Positions 32,614-45,638 of a stretch of DNA of 64,000 bases are shown one piece after another. Within the stretch, counting starts at the first letter, position 1. Every line of letters starts with the position of its first letter. The notes below the pieces were generated by a model. That model was not told where the DNA came from and made no database searches. It saw only the letters and a list, made by a program, of their open reading frames with translations. The stretch spans positions 124,001-188,000 of the forward strand of contig NTMA01000010.1 in the NCBI GenBank assembly GCA_002917075.1, in the 5' to 3' direction. Both the position numbers and the translations under genes were made by a program. The stretch is from Hawksworthiomyces lignivorus (lineage: Eukaryota > Ascomycota > Sordariomycetes > Ophiostomatales > Ophiostomataceae).

Positions 32614-34510
32614 AATGGCGACTACAAAAACCGATGTGGTAGAATCTGAAGCGGATTTGGGAAATAATAGAAATTTGAATATTAGAATTAAAATATTGGT
32701 AGGAGGATAAAAGAAGATGAGCAAGAGTTATCAAAACAGAAGATGGACCAGCATTCTTGAGAAACAAAATTGAAAGTTATTTCAACTCTGGGCCATTGCC
32801 AAGTCCAAGTGTCAGCAACGTCAGTCCTTTTAAGCAGGCTCACCATCTGCGAAAAGGCAGTATCACGACCATATCTTGCGAATCCGGGGACAGAGATCAA
32901 CGGGCAAAAACAGATGAACTCCAAGAAATCCTCTAATGTTTTGCCCACGGACCACCTATGATAAACGAAACAAGCAATAGATCTTAGGCGATATTCGATT
33001 CTTAGTGACATTGCATCACGCACAGTTGGTAATATCGAATCCGGATGTATTTGGATAAACTAGTGGGACAAGATAACTTTTTTAATTGCCCGCCAGTCTG
33101 TCTGTGCTCTTTAGATATGCCGTCGTGGGTGTCAGTGCACAGCAAATATCTGCCCCATCGGCGTCTTTCATGACACAGGTGCCTGGGCCTCCAAACGGTT
33201 ATTTTCAGGTAGATGAAGGTGATGGTTTCAAAGCCGAAGTATGAGAACTTAAAACAAATATCTATCTAGGATGTAAGATGCACAAGGAAAACGAAAGCGA
33301 ATATGCCTATCTTCCGATTACCCCGGCAACAAAGAGCAATTCTTCCAAAACAATACCGGAGCACAGATGAGAATAGAAATCCAGAAAGCGGGCAAAGATG
33401 CTTCTCCAGTTCAACGAAGCCAGACAGGCGATTGAGAGGGGTATTCAACTACGGTGGTGCTCGACAAGGAGCAAATTTAATTTCACTCGACTACCGGCTT
33501 CCCAGTTTATTCTAATTGGGTGGATTTGATTGAACCACCGGCTACTGAGATTCGTGGTGATCCATGAGATGCAATTTCTGAGAAGCACGGCGTCTTATTG
33601 TAGGAAACAAGCTCTCATAGTAGTAGGTGATGTGAGCATTAGCACCCTCCGTTCATAATAGTAAGAAAAAGGAACGAAGCCTATTAGAAAAATAGTAGGC
33701 CTAGTTTGCACTTAAGCAGCCGCTTTTTGTTATTAGGGTTTACATCAAAGACAACTGAACGAGAGTTAACCATGTCATTCTTTTTATTTTGCCTCACAAT
33801 CTCTCTATCCACAACCTGGCTGCTTTCGGCTCTGTACTGATTACTTTCCATCTAAGAATCAATACCAGGAGAGAAGTCATTATATAATCGATCACTCTTA
33901 TTCTGATGAAAGAGTCGGACTTGTGCTATTAATAACAGCAATTATCTGGCTTGCTTATTTAAAGGTCAAATGCAAACTTCGAAATATTGCAAGAGAAGCG
34001 AAGAACAGATTTCACTTTTGTCCATCTTGAGGCATCAAATATTATGGAGAGTTCTAAAACCGCCAGCTAAAATCTCCACTGAAAAAGCTGTACCGTAGGA
34101 GAATTGCTACAAAAACCGCCTATTTTCAATAATATTTCGACACCCTCAGCTCAATCCACTTAATATATTTTAAAAGATAATGCCTATGGCATATGATAAT
34201 ATGTCGCATGTGCAAGCGAATGCTATACAGAAGAGAGGTCATTACTTTGTACGCAGTTCGAGACTTACTTAGACCCATGCAGCCTCTAGCTGATTGGAAC
34301 TTCGGAACTTTTGGTTAGTCAGGAATTCTGTGTAAGTGGTAAAGTCACGAGACGCACGTGATGAGAGCTCAACAACGAATAGGAAGTCTTTGGTAGGAGC
34401 GACACAGAATTTCACCAGACCACTTATTCTTGGGTCGCTTTCTTTTCACCTAGCTTCTTCATCCACGGCCACGGCTTCACCTCTCTCAGCCCCTCAATTC
34501 GCTATTTTTC
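32614..34510. other. AT-rich gene-free stretch
   Basis: About 1.9 kb between the PTH11-like gene and the mL40 gene, notably AT-rich from 33500 to 34300. Short frames only. The right end must hold the mL40 promoter. Confidence 0.5.
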
Positions 34511-35122
34511 ATGACCATGGCGCCCATTCTGGGTCTCGGCGCCATGGCAAGCATGGCCTCTCCATTCACGCGCCTGCCAAGCCGAATGCTGGCATCCATG
34601 TCGGCACTCTTCCCGACGACGGCAAAGACGACGATAGCACCGCGCTTGTTCTTTTCCTCGACGCCGGCTGCCAGCGCGAGCAAGCCGCCCCGCGCGAACA
34701 CGGGCTCTGGCGCACCACGGGGCAAGGGTTCGCGCAGCAAGCGCATGCAGGCCGAGCGCGACCCCAAGATCAAGCTGCTGGACAAGGCGCTCTACAAACT
34801 CAAGTTCGTGCCGCCGCCGCTGCGCATGGGCCGCAACCGGGCGCTGCGACACTGGACCATCCACCGGGCGTGGCTGCTCTTCCGGCGGCAGGCCCGCGAG
34901 CGGCGGGAGCGCGAGCTGATGCAGCAGTACCAGAGCATAAGCAACGCCTGCGAAGAGCTGCGGCTCACGCGCGGGCCCGGGCTGCGGGACGAGGGCTACC
35001 TCTACCGGGTGGCTATGGAGAAAAAGGGCGTGTGGCGGCACGGCGGCGTGCCCATCGAGTATGCGCGACCCCAGACAGATACGCCAGCCCGGGAGGCCTG
35101 GAACCACGACTGGAAGCGGTGA
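34511..35122 (+). CDS. MRPL28: Mitochondrial large ribosomal subunit protein mL40 (MRPL28)
   Basis: A single exon of 203 residues. The first 50 residues are basic, hydroxylated and Ala/Met-rich without acidic residues, a mitochondrial presequence ending around RLFFSSTPAAS. The family core is DPKIKLLDKALYKLKFVPPP, then LRMGRNRALRHWTIHRAWLL and CEELRLTRGPGLRDEGYLYR, then VAMEKKGVWRHGGVPIEYAR and PAREAWNHDW. It is part of the mitochondrial 54S subunit. The start at 34511 lies in frame with several nearby Met codons. It was chosen because it is the first, but ATGs at 34544 or 34586 are possible. GC-rich, as are other core genes here. Confidence 0.92.
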   Translation: MTMAPILGLGAMASMASPFTRLPSRMLASMSALFPTTAKTTIAPRLFFSSTPAASASKPPRANTGSGAPRGKGSRSKRMQAERDPKIKLLDKALYKLKFVPPPLRMGRNRALRHWTIHRAWLLFRRQARERRERELMQQYQSISNACEELRLTRGPGLRDEGYLYRVAMEKKGVWRHGGVPIEYARPQTDTPAREAWNHDWKR

Positions 35123-35910
35123 CCCCGGCCAGAGACAGCTTATTTCTATTTCAGGAGATGCGCCTGGCCAACTTTCTACGAATGAGCAGAGAAAATTCTG
35201 GGGTGGTTATGCAGCCGGACGATGTGAAGAACTGGATATGAAGGAAAAAACTCCATATTGTGCAAACAAGCACGTGTACAAATCATGAAATGCTGTACAT
35301 TATTTCAATCAGACGAGTCACAAAACGAAAAAGGCGGCAGCGAGTTGGAGATCCTATTATTGAAAGGATATGTACTGTGGCTGGGCTGATTCATGACAGG
35401 AAAATTATTTATATAGTTAAAAAGACGCTCTCATCAAAAAAGGATTCAAAATTTCTCTCGCATCAATCTTGCTCTTTTGGCCGAAAGCTCACCATTTTTG
35501 ATGTCCAAAATGTTCCGTTGCTTAAATCAAATGGGTAAACACAAAATAAAAATAAACCAGAATTGGGGAAGGCTGCGCAATTTGGCTGTTATGGTGATGT
35601 TTCTCTCCGTACGGGTCTCCGTGCTGGTAGGTCTAGCCTCCGGATTCAGTGTAACGTCCCCATGCCTCGCGAATTTACGCTTATCGGCTTCTCCCAAGTA
35701 AAGCTCGGCGTATCCTTAAAACAGATTCCGCGGTACGGATCGTCGCTGTTCCATTTAGTTCGGCTTATTTCCCTTCTTCTTCCTCCGCTTGCGTCTCATC
35801 CGAGCCTAGTACTGGATAATTTAGCGACGTGGCCATACACAGCTCTAAAATGTGATTGAGGTCGTTGTGAATCGCTGTAGCATAATGGCGAGCAAGACTT
35901 CGTGGCCCTT
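35123..35910. other. Convergent 3' region
   Basis: About 790 bases between mL40 (+) and RHO2 (-); no gene recognised. Confidence 0.5.
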
Positions 35911-36956
35911 CTATAAGATCACGCAGCAGCCGCCTCCCTCGCCCTTGTCAAATGTGAGGAGAGCTGCTCGGGTCGCAGCCTCAAAGACGTCGTCGACGCC
36001 CTCACCGGATAAGCTGGAGCATTCGAGGTATTTTCGTGCGCCAATTTCCTTTGCCACTGATTCGCCCTCGTGCTTGGTAACAAATCGCTGGCTTCGCCTT
36101 CGCATATCTTCGATAGCCACGGGGTCCTCACGGAGGTCCTTCTTCAGCCCCACCAGGATAATTGGCACCCCAGGACATCTCTCCGTCGCCTCTTCAATCC
36201 ACTGCGGAAGGAAAGTCACGTTAGCATTGTCCTCCATCGACCAGCCAAAAAAAAAAAAAAAAAAAAAATTGCGTCGCTAACCTTGTGCTTAACGTTATCT
36301 AGAGAATCTGGAGTATCGACGGAGAATCCTATCAGAATAACATGTGCCTTTGCATAGGCCAGCGGCCGTAACCGTTCGTAGTCCTCCTGTCCGGCTGTGT
36401 CCCATAGGGCAAGCTGCACGTTCCGGCCCTCTACTCTGCAGTCGGTCACATAATTCTCAAATACGGTTGGGATCTGATGTCAGTGATGACGTGTTCTGTC
36501 AGCAGACTGGCTCATCGGAGTAGCAAATTCGGACAGGGCGGTTTGGAGTCGAGATAAGACAAGTCGGCGTCCGTGGAGAGAGAAATTGGGGGGGTTCTGA
36601 GGTTTTCTAAGGTTCCGAGCACCAAATCTTACTTACATAATGCTTTGAAGAGAAAGTCAGCAGTCAGATACGTAGAGGCAAGCAATCCATAAACCTTTGA
36701 ACGTCGACATGTGAGCCTGCGGAAGGGTGACATACCGTTGGAAAATATCCCAGTGTGAAAACACTTAACAAACTCGTTTTACCGCAGGCACCGTCGCCGA
36801 TAATGACAAGTTTCCTGTGAGATAAAACAACAATGAATGTCAGCCATAGTAGGGATTGATTGAGAGAAAAGTTCTGGGCAAGGCTGAAGTTGCCCACATC
36901 GGAATCGAAAAATCGTACCTGCGGATGACATCCCGGGCAACACCTGAGCTAGCCAT
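35911..36956 (-). CDS. RHO2: Rho2-type small GTPase
   Basis: Five exons (36919-36956, 36736-36814, 36637-36642, 36282-36473, 35911-36201) give 201 residues. P loop GDGACGKTS; switch [15 protein letters not shown]; switch [19 protein letters not shown]; nucleotide motifs [10 protein letters not shown] and ECSSLSGEG. The C-terminus is CCVIL: the CAAX box CVIL predicts geranylgeranylation, and the extra Cys may be palmitoylated. Segments such as [20 protein letters not shown] and [20 protein letters not shown] match Rho2 rather than Rho1, Rho3 or Cdc42. Rho2 signals at the plasma membrane to cell-wall synthesis and the wall-integrity kinase cascade. Exon 3 is only 6 bases, encoding His-Tyr of switch I; without it the conserved sequence is broken. 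The intron before exon 5 carries a 22-base T run. Confidence 0.95.
36247..36268. repeat. 22-base poly-A tract (T run in a RHO2 intron)
   Basis: An uninterrupted A run on the plus strand. In the RHO2 transcript it is a U run starting 13 nt after the first base of the donor GTTAGC at 36281. Confidence 0.93.
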
Positions 36957-39900
36957 CGCGGCCGCAGTCGACGCCGCGATGCAAGGCCAATTTAGGAGCG
37001 GCGAAACAGAAGAAGAGGGATTGGCGGTGCTTCGTAGGACTAGAGTGGTCACTGTTGTCTGGCCTCCCCTGAATGCAGTCGGAATCCGTCCGTGCTTGTC
37101 GCTTCCTGCGTAGCCGTATTGGTTGTCTCTCTAACGGAGATGCTCGCCGGTTGAGGAAGTAGCTGGGCGGGAATTGGTGGCCTAGGAGGTAAAAGAGAGT
37201 TGGAGGAAGAAGTAGTTTAGCAGCGAGAAAAGGAGGTGTAAGATGCGAAGCAAGATTGCAGCTGCAGAAGAGAGGTGGGTGAGGTGAGTATTTAGAGACC
37301 TGCTCGGATAGCGCAGAATCGCTGGGCGTTCTTGGTGTTGTGGTGTTGAAGTGGTGCAATGTGAACTTCCTTTTCCTTCCTTTTCCTTTCCCCTTTCCTT
37401 TCCGCCCAAAGGACCTAGGCGAAACGAGCATCGACTGGGAGGTACTTACCTGGAAGGGGAGGATTACATAACAGAACTCGTATGTAACGCACAGCGTAAT
37501 TTACATCGCAGCTGCTCCCTGCGAACAGATGAGCCACACGCGAAAAAGCAAGGACGTTCGGGCATCCCCTGCCCCACTCCTCGTAACTAAACCTCGTAAC
37601 TGGGCGGCCGCAACCAAAACGACCCGGCAAAGCAGCACTGCCTATACGGAATATTTCTAGTCTACTCGTACAGAGCACTGGAGTTTTAATAATGGCCTGG
37701 CCGCTATGCAACAAAAAGCACTCTCCGTAGCCTATGTGTAGCGCGTATTTTTTAACGAACGACATCAGCTAGTCTTGGCAGTGACATTCTACTCCGCTGG
37801 AGACGCGACTGAAAAAGGTAACACGACGTATTAGTGAGCATTATGCCGTACGTGGGAAAAGCTACAGTAGCAAAGGCAAAAAAAAGCTCGCAGTCCCCTA
37901 AAACAAAAGTTTCGTGACCGTTTGACTTCAGTGGCCTACAGCGTATGTAAATACGTGTAAGGGAAACTACAGTTTGTGTCAGTATTTTTTTTCCCCTTCT
38001 CTTCTTTATCTTCTTTTCATTGCTTCTCGCTCTCCTTTCTCTTCGCTGCATTGCTTGTCCTTCCCCATTAATTACAGTGCCTGCTCTTCTGGTTCTACGA
38101 CGTGGATTTTTCAGACTTGATGCCTGCTCGTCCACTTTTCTTGACGTTCTTGGTTCTCTTCAAGCGAAACTCCGAGGCTGTGCACGTATGGAGCCGGGAG
38201 GGACTGGAAAGAGAGCACACCACTAACACACAACACGTTCTTGTCTCCCTCCCACAGCATAAATCTTGATTGGGGGGCTGTCAGTATCCTCGTGTCCTCG
38301 CATTTATTCAGCAATGCCCCGTCTGGTCCTCCCGGATGACAAGGACAGAGTCGGACGCGCCGTCTGACACAGAGTGGGACAGGGGCAGTAGGAAGAGCCG
38401 AGCGCAACCTGCGGGCCAGTGGCTGCCACGGATAATAGACTCCCACATACAATGTCATGCTACGGCGCGGGCTGTCGTACTAAACGCAACCTCTCGGTGA
38501 ACCTTGACTGACAGGTGCCAACCGGATAGCAAAGGAACAGTAATGATATAATAGTTTGTCGATTTCTCTCTCCCTCTCCTGCCGCCGTCGTATTTATTTA
38601 TTTATTTTATTATTATTTTTTTTAGAAGATGCCGGTCCCGCAAAATACGGCCTCCCAGTGGGGTTTAAGATGTGCATGCCATGGTGAAATACGATCAAGC
38701 TGGGTGCACAAGCGTAATCAGAGAAGAAACAAAACGTCGACCCTGCACAAAACTTATACCATCAAGGTGTGCAATCGCTTTCTCCTCCCTGCATGCTAGA
38801 GTTGTCTGGCTTGCGGCGTCGTCAAAGGCCGAGCCAATCATAGCAAAATACATCGTCCAGAGGGCGACCGCCGCTGCGGCGGCGGCGGCTACATTGTTCA
38901 AAAGAGCTACTCGACCTTATTAGAGAGAAAGACACGGCCTTAGCCGCCGGACAATTTATAACGTCACAGGAAGGAGAATCTGTCGTTGTCCACAACGTGA
39001 TATATGTCGTAGCAATTTGCACTTTGTCGAAAGCTCAGGGACAGCTATTCACTAGCCTGGTAAGCGCTTCCACGACGTACAACGGCCAACGGCCTCAATC
39101 AAGTCCAATATCACACAAAATGAGAGGTGAATGGGAAAGAAGAGAGCCTAATTGGACTCGTAGCTATTTGCGAGAATGGAGTTTTGAAAAATCGCATCCA
39201 GACAAAAGCCATCCTTGTCGATGCAAAACAAATCTGGTTGCAAACCAATTTCAATCTCACGTGACCCCTTATTTGCCTGCATTTGTGAATGGTAATTAGC
39301 CCCGGCCGCCACAGGCTTTTGTTACGCATTGGTACCCGCCACTCGCTACAACTTTAGGAAGGTACCTCCACGGAACCTCCACTTCTTCCTTCTGCCGAGT
39401 GACCAAGAACCAGCGTCGTCGGATGAAGTTGAATGCAGAATTGGCCAAACCCCCAAACCACACATCACCACATCACCCACCAAACACCACTCTCATCCCT
39501 CCGACCGCTGCGCGACACCACCACCAGCACACCTATTCCCGTCTGTCCATACCGGCTTCGTATCATTAGGTCTGCATTCGCTATCTGTTTCTTTTCGCTT
39601 TCGGTCATCCCTTCGTCGTGCCGCACCGCCGCGGTCCTGCTGTGAGTTTCGCCTCCTCTCATCTCTTCCTCCCGCGCCGACGCGGGCCCCGCGACCAACA
39701 ACGCAGCATCCCTCCCTCCCTCTCTGCTCTTACGTGCTAGATATACACCGACGACGTGTGCGCGCTTGCCTATATTTCATTTGAGACTGCGCGCACATCC
39801 ACGGCACCCACTAGCCCAGCGCGTTTTTGTTCCCCTCATTTTGATACGTTGCCAGAGCCGTGTTGCTGACGCCTCCCTCTGCGGACGCCATCCACTCTAG

Positions 39901-40029
39901 ACGACTGCTGGAACTGACAGTACTGTGCCAAAGCCTCTTCGCAAATACGTCGACGGATCTGCAGCCTCTGTGCCGCGGCACCTCTCCTCCATGTTTCTGC
40001 CGGTATACTGTTTCTAGGAGTGAGCAAGC
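36957..40029. other. Long divergent intergenic region between RHO2 and NST1
   Basis: About 3 kb. The left end holds the RHO2 promoter/leader with CT-rich tracts near 37370-37400. The right end (about 39370-40029) is CT/CCA-rich and is probably the NST1 promoter and leader. In between only short frames occur (for example 37415-37765 and 38111-38458, minus strand), none recognisable. Large regulatory regions are common at such genes. Confidence 0.5.
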
Positions 40030-43000
40030 ATGAAAGGAAATCGCCGGAACGCACCACCCGCAGCACCTCCTGCCAGCAGCACAGTAAACACTGCAGACGT
40101 CGCGGCATCGTCGCCGCCTCCGGTGTCACCCACCACGAGGGGCTTGGCGAACAAGTACACGAACAAGGACGGCTCGAAATTCATAACCGTTCCCAAGTCC
40201 ACCTCGCCCTCCGCCGAGACACACCCTCCCGCAGCACTTCCTTCCCCAGCTCCATCGGCCCTTTCCAGCAACCCTGGTGCTATGAATGCGACCGCTCCCG
40301 TGAATGGCTCGCTGCCCACTGGCAACCGTAAGAAGGCGAAACGCAGAGCCAAGGCCGCAGCGCGCGAGAAGGCCGAGCAGGCAGCCATGACAAATGGCAA
40401 TACGGTAAATGGTGTGTCGAATCCAGCAGCTCCAGGGCACCAAGCACCATCAGGGCCGCATGCCGCCCCAGCAGAAGACGAAATCGGCGACAGCGGCGAC
40501 GACGGTGCCGCATCACACCCGTCCAGCCAGCGCACCGGCGAAGCTGACAACCAAGACCCACCAGCCGGTGCAGGCAAGTCCAAGAAGTCCAAGAAGAAGA
40601 AGAAGAAGAAAGACGCTGTCGCTTCGGGACCGGACGGCGTGCTCGCTGGCGGCCAGGCAGCACCACCGCGCACCCAGCAGGGCGCGCAGTCGCGGCCTTC
40701 TGCGTCGAAGGAGAAGATCTGGAACACCAACTCCCAGGAAGAGCGCCAGCGGATCAAGGAGTTCTGGCTGGACCTGAGCGAGGAAGAGCGGAAGTCGCTG
40801 GTCAAGGTGGAGAAGGACACCGTGCTGAAGAAGATGAAGGAGCAGCAGAAGTTGACCTGCAGCTGCCACTTCTGCGGCCGAAAGCGGACGGCGATCGAAG
40901 AAGAGCTGGAGGGTCTGTACGACTCTTACTACGAGGAGCTGGAGCAGTTTGCCAACGATCCGGCCGGGCAGCAGAACGGCCGACCACCAGCTCTGATGTC
41001 GTCCACCGGCCGCTTCGGCCCGTCCCACGTCTTACACTCACCAACGGCGCCATCAGCGTATGCCGGCCACCAGCCATCTCGCGGGCAGATCATCAACCAC
41101 GCCGACGACGAGGACGACGAGGAAGAGTTCTGCGACGACGAGGACGATGATGACGACCTGCCCGAAGACGAAGACAGTGAAGGCGACGAAGAGGATATTC
41201 CGCCAGAAGAGATCCACCGCGACTACGCATCCGACTTCTTCAACTTTGGAAACTCGCTCCAAGTCCACGGTAGGGCATCACCGGCACCCACAAGCCCGAG
41301 CTACATAATTTCTTCTGTTTATTTTAGGTCACAAGCGTCTAACAAATCATTATTACACTAGGTGGCATCTTAACGGTTGCCGACGATCTGCTGAAGAACG
41401 ACGGCCGAAAGTTTATCGAGATGATGGAGCAGCTTGCCGAGCGGCGGATGGCCCGTGAAGAAGACGCCAAGGATCAGTATGGTGGCCGCAGCGGATTTCC
41501 TCCAAGTATGAATGGTGGCGCCTATGTCCACGATCACCACATGGATGAAGACGACTACGGCCCCGAGGACGAGGACGATGAGGACTATGACAGCCAGGAC
41601 GAGGACTATGACGAGGAAGAGGTATAGAAGAGCCACTCCCCCTCCCTGAGCGGTGGGCTCTCCTAAAACAGAAGACTAATTCTCAACGTAAACAAATAGG
41701 ACGCGATGACCGAGGAGCAGCGGATGGAGGAAGGCCGAAGGATGTTCCAAATATTCGCAGCGCGCATGTTTGAGCAGCGTGTCCTTACAGCCTACCGAGA
41801 AAAAGTAGCCAAGGAGCGCCAGCAAAAGCTACTCGAAGAGCTTGCAGACGAGGAGACGCAAGAGACGCAGCGGAAGGCGAAGAAGGCCAAGGAGGCGCAG
41901 AGGAAGAAAGACAAAGCTGCACAGAAGAAGCAGGCCCTTGCCGAAGAAAAGGCTCGCAAGGAAGCTGAGAAAGCAGCAGAGGAGGCCAAACGCCGTGCTG
42001 AGGAAGCCCAGAGGCTAGAAGAGCAGCGGCAGAAGGCAGAGGAAAAGCGCAAGAAGAAAGAGGCGCTGAGGAAGGCGGAGGAGGAGGAGCGACTACGAAA
42101 AGAGGCCGAGCGACTACGCCGCATCCACGAACAGAAAGAACGGCAAGCAGAACAAGAACGCAAGGCCCGCGAAGCAAAGGATCGCGAGAAGAAGCTCAAG
42201 GAAGAGACCCGGCAAAAGGAAAAAGAAGCTCAGGAGAAGAGAGAGCGGGAAAGCCGTGAGCGGAAGGAGAAACAGGAACGGGACAAGCGAGAAAAGGAAG
42301 CCCGGGCACGAGTGAATGAAGCGCGGGAACGCCAGAAGCAGGAGGAGCGCGCAGCACAAAAGGCCGCCCCCATACCTACGGTACCAGCAGTTCCTTCGGT
42401 TCCCACAGCTCCACATTCATCGACGTCTGGTACGACGACCAATGCTCCCTCTGCTGCCCCGATCCCGATTACGCTGCCCCGGAGGCCACAACAGCAGCCG
42501 CAAAATCAGCAACAGCAAGCAGCCCCCGCCCTGCCGCAGCAACCTTCGCATGCAGGCAGCCTGCATTCGCCCCTGGTGGCTGTCGTGACGCCAGCTCTGC
42601 AAAAGGCCCCGACCCCGATGCGAGCAAGGCAACCATCGCAGCACGGTGGCAGCGTGGCTGGCAGCCAGAGCGGCGGCACTGCTTCGAGGACGGCATCTCT
42701 CTCCGGCTCCGGCCAGAGCCAGAATGCATCGCCAAATCCGATGACTCCAGTGCAGATTTCGGGCGGCCCCTTTGGCCCGGCGAAGACGCAGCCAGGTGTC
42801 GGCTCTTTCAACCAGGGCGGTCCAGTAGGCCAAAACCCAAACCTGCCGGCTTTCGGCCACGCTACGTCGCCTCTGACTGCGCCGACCAACCCAGCCATGC
42901 ATCCACAGCACCAGACGAGTCCGTTCGCAATGGCCCCGTCACCCACAGCGCTTCACTATCCTCTGGGTGGTGCCCCTGTCACGCTGCCCCCGGGTTTGGG

Positions 43001-44246
43001 CCTATCTTCGCAATATGCTCCGATTGGCAGCGGATTCCGCGCCGGTGGCCCGCCGCCTATGATGCCAATGCCGCCAGGTATGAATGGCCTCGGTCGAGGT
43101 TTTGGGCCTATGGCCCCCCCGCCAGGATTCGGCCATCATATGCCGTCCGATCAGTTCGGCCCCCTTGTTGGATCTCTTCCACCAAATGATGGTAACGGCC
43201 CGATAACGACGCACTCACGCCAGGCGTCCGGAGGCGGTTACGAGCCTGGCTCGCCATCCGTTCACACGACTCAACCCATCGCACGACCAGCGCCAATTGG
43301 CCGCCCCGGGAGCACCGTCCATGGTCAGCGGCCCGGCTCAGGACCGCCAACAGATCCTATTGCGATTGTGGGCCACGACAACGGTGCAGAGAATTCGCAT
43401 CATCTCGGATCAAGGGCTCTCCTAGACGACTCCGACTTTGCTCTGGATGGATTTGGTTCTGGAGTGCGTCGGCCAGCCGTGCCAGGTGCCAGATCGGCAT
43501 TTGGAGCGCCTCCGCCACCTCCGTTTGGCGCGGTCGATCTTACGTCGCCGTTCATGTCGCAGTCGTCGCTGTGGGGAAGCCTTCCGTCCATGTCCAGCCC
43601 GTTTGCTACGAATGGGCCGCCTGGTTTCCCCGTTGGCGGCGGCGCCGGCAGTCTTGGTCTCGGCGGTGTTGCGCCTGGGGGCGGCTGGGGTGCGCCAGCA
43701 CCTCCTACCAGTTTTGCTTCGCACACGGGCAGCCTTGGACGGTCGTCTAAGGGCCGCTCCGTGATGCTGCGGCAGCTTCTCTGCCGAGCCTGCAAGGAGA
43801 TGGCAGACCCTGGTTTCCCGCATGGCAGCGAAGGAGAATACAATGAACAGCTGCTCCCCATTGAGGTGGTCAAGTCGCGCGTCAACGCCCTCGCCCAGCA
43901 GTCTTTCTTGCCAAGCCCGATCCCGGAGGAGGAGCTGGACGTGCTCTACGATACGGAGGGCAACGGCACAAACGGCGGAGGCAACTTTGACGTGCACCGG
44001 GGCCCAGACGGGATGGTGGTAGCGATCCGCTGGATCCCAGACTCATCGCCCCTCCACCACCTGCACGCGCACAAGCAGCACCGATTCAGCAATGAGAACT
44101 CGGGGCCTTCTGTGGGTTTTAACTCTGGCGAGACGAACCACGCGGGCGCTATCAACAACGGCACCGGCAGCAACAGCAGCACCAACCCGAGCCTACACAG
44201 TACGATCCCCATAGGCGCGGCGCCGTCGCCATCGTCCTCTCGCTAG
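40030..44246 (+). CDS. NST1: Stress response protein Nst1
   Basis: Three exons (40030-41269, 41362-41621, 41700-44246) give 1348 residues. Family features in order: an N-terminal [16 protein letters not shown] block; a lysine-rich [13 protein letters not shown] stretch; [20 protein letters not shown]; the Cys pair in [20 protein letters not shown]; and two acidic Asp/Glu runs. Then [20 protein letters not shown] and [20 protein letters not shown] lead into a coiled coil of about 170 residues, almost all Glu/Lys/Arg/Ala. The C-terminal 650 residues are Pro/Gly/Gln/Ser-rich and probably disordered. Yeast Nst1 affects salt tolerance and associates with processing bodies and splicing factors; fungal orthologues of this size are usual. 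Cytosolic. Both introns interrupt conserved blocks and close in frame. Confidence 0.93.
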
Positions 44247-45605
44247 GGGAGGTTCTCAGGACGTACGTGGCGTGCATCGATACGGTCAAAGTAGGGGTTG
44301 TGATGGTGGCGGATTCATTGGTTCTCGTGAGGCCATCAATGTACTGTAGTTATTTTTTCCCTTGTCTTTTCTTCCTCCTCTTTTCTTAGTTCGCGACCGG
44401 CTGTCACCTCACTGAGTGGATTGGGTCTTTCCCCTAGTCATCGCTCCCTCTACGAAAAGGCTGTGGTGAGACAGTCTGAGTAGAGAGAGGGAATGGTGAC
44501 TACGGAGGTCATTTTTCTTTTCTCCTTTTATTTCGTGGCTTGGGAGATTTTCCTTTCTCTAGGCACCATTTGCTGAGAAAAACGCCGTTTCCATAGCAAG
44601 CATCCTTAACCGGAAAAAGAAACTTTTTACGGTGAGGCCGGCCTTGGTGATGACGGGGAAATTCAAGAACGATTTTTTGCTTACTTTGTGAACCGATGGC
44701 ATCTTGTACTCACTATGATCGTGAACATTTTTTAAAAATACGAAAAAAAAATTTGCCGTGCACTCTACAGCAGGGCAGATCTTGTCATCGCAGACTTCCT
44801 ATTCGCAAGACCAAGATTGATCGCATGTCTTCCGCACGCAGGATCGCTTACCAGACAGTCAGCCCCGAACGCTAGCCCATGGAATTATGCAGTCTCCGCA
44901 TACCACGCACATGCGGCCACTAAGGTGCTTGCAAACAAGAGAGAGAGAAAGGTGTGAGATATTGAATAATACCCAGTACGCAGCACATAGTAATGTGCAT
45001 ACCTATACAGGCAAATTACGTGGTGTCTTTCCCATCGTGCAAATCACTCTGCCGTCCTTCAGCCTCTCTCTCTTTCTCTCGCTGTTGAGGCGCAGAAAGC
45101 CGTTTTCCCTCTTATCTACACTACGCCAAGAAGGGAGATAATTCTAGACTACAAGTAGACTAGCGTCAATAATAGTCGGCAGCCACAACGAGCCCGCCTC
45201 TTCTTTGTTGAGGCTTGGGAGAACCTTTTGAGACCGCGGGGGGCTGTGCTGGCTCGCTTTGCCTGGGGTGCTGTTTAGGACGACCAGCCTTACGTATTAC
45301 GAATGCTACATACTTTTATTACCGTGCTTTTTTTTTCCTTTACACGTGTGTGCACGTTGGCTGCAGGGACTTGGGAGGTCCCATTTCTAGCAGAGAAACT
45401 GGCCACTCCGTGCTCTCCAAACTGCGAAGAAAATGTACTGCAGAATGGCAATCTCGGGGTCCGTCGCACTGCAGCCCAGAACAAGTGCGCAACGGCTCAG
45501 GCGCGACTCTGACAGGCAGTCATGCAGCTGCAGATCAATTTTGAGCGGGATTGGCCTGGTTCAAAGAGAGGTGAGATGAGAAGGGGTCTCTAGCCATAGC
45601 AAAGC

Positions 45606-45638
<33 letters not shown>

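Noticed and set aside
37415..37765. A 116-codon minus-strand frame between RHO2 and NST1
   Set aside because: No family resemblance and no splice support.
39329..39784. A 151-codon frame upstream of NST1
   Set aside because: Pro/Ser/Arg-rich translation of a CT/CCA-rich leader; more likely the 5' region of NST1.
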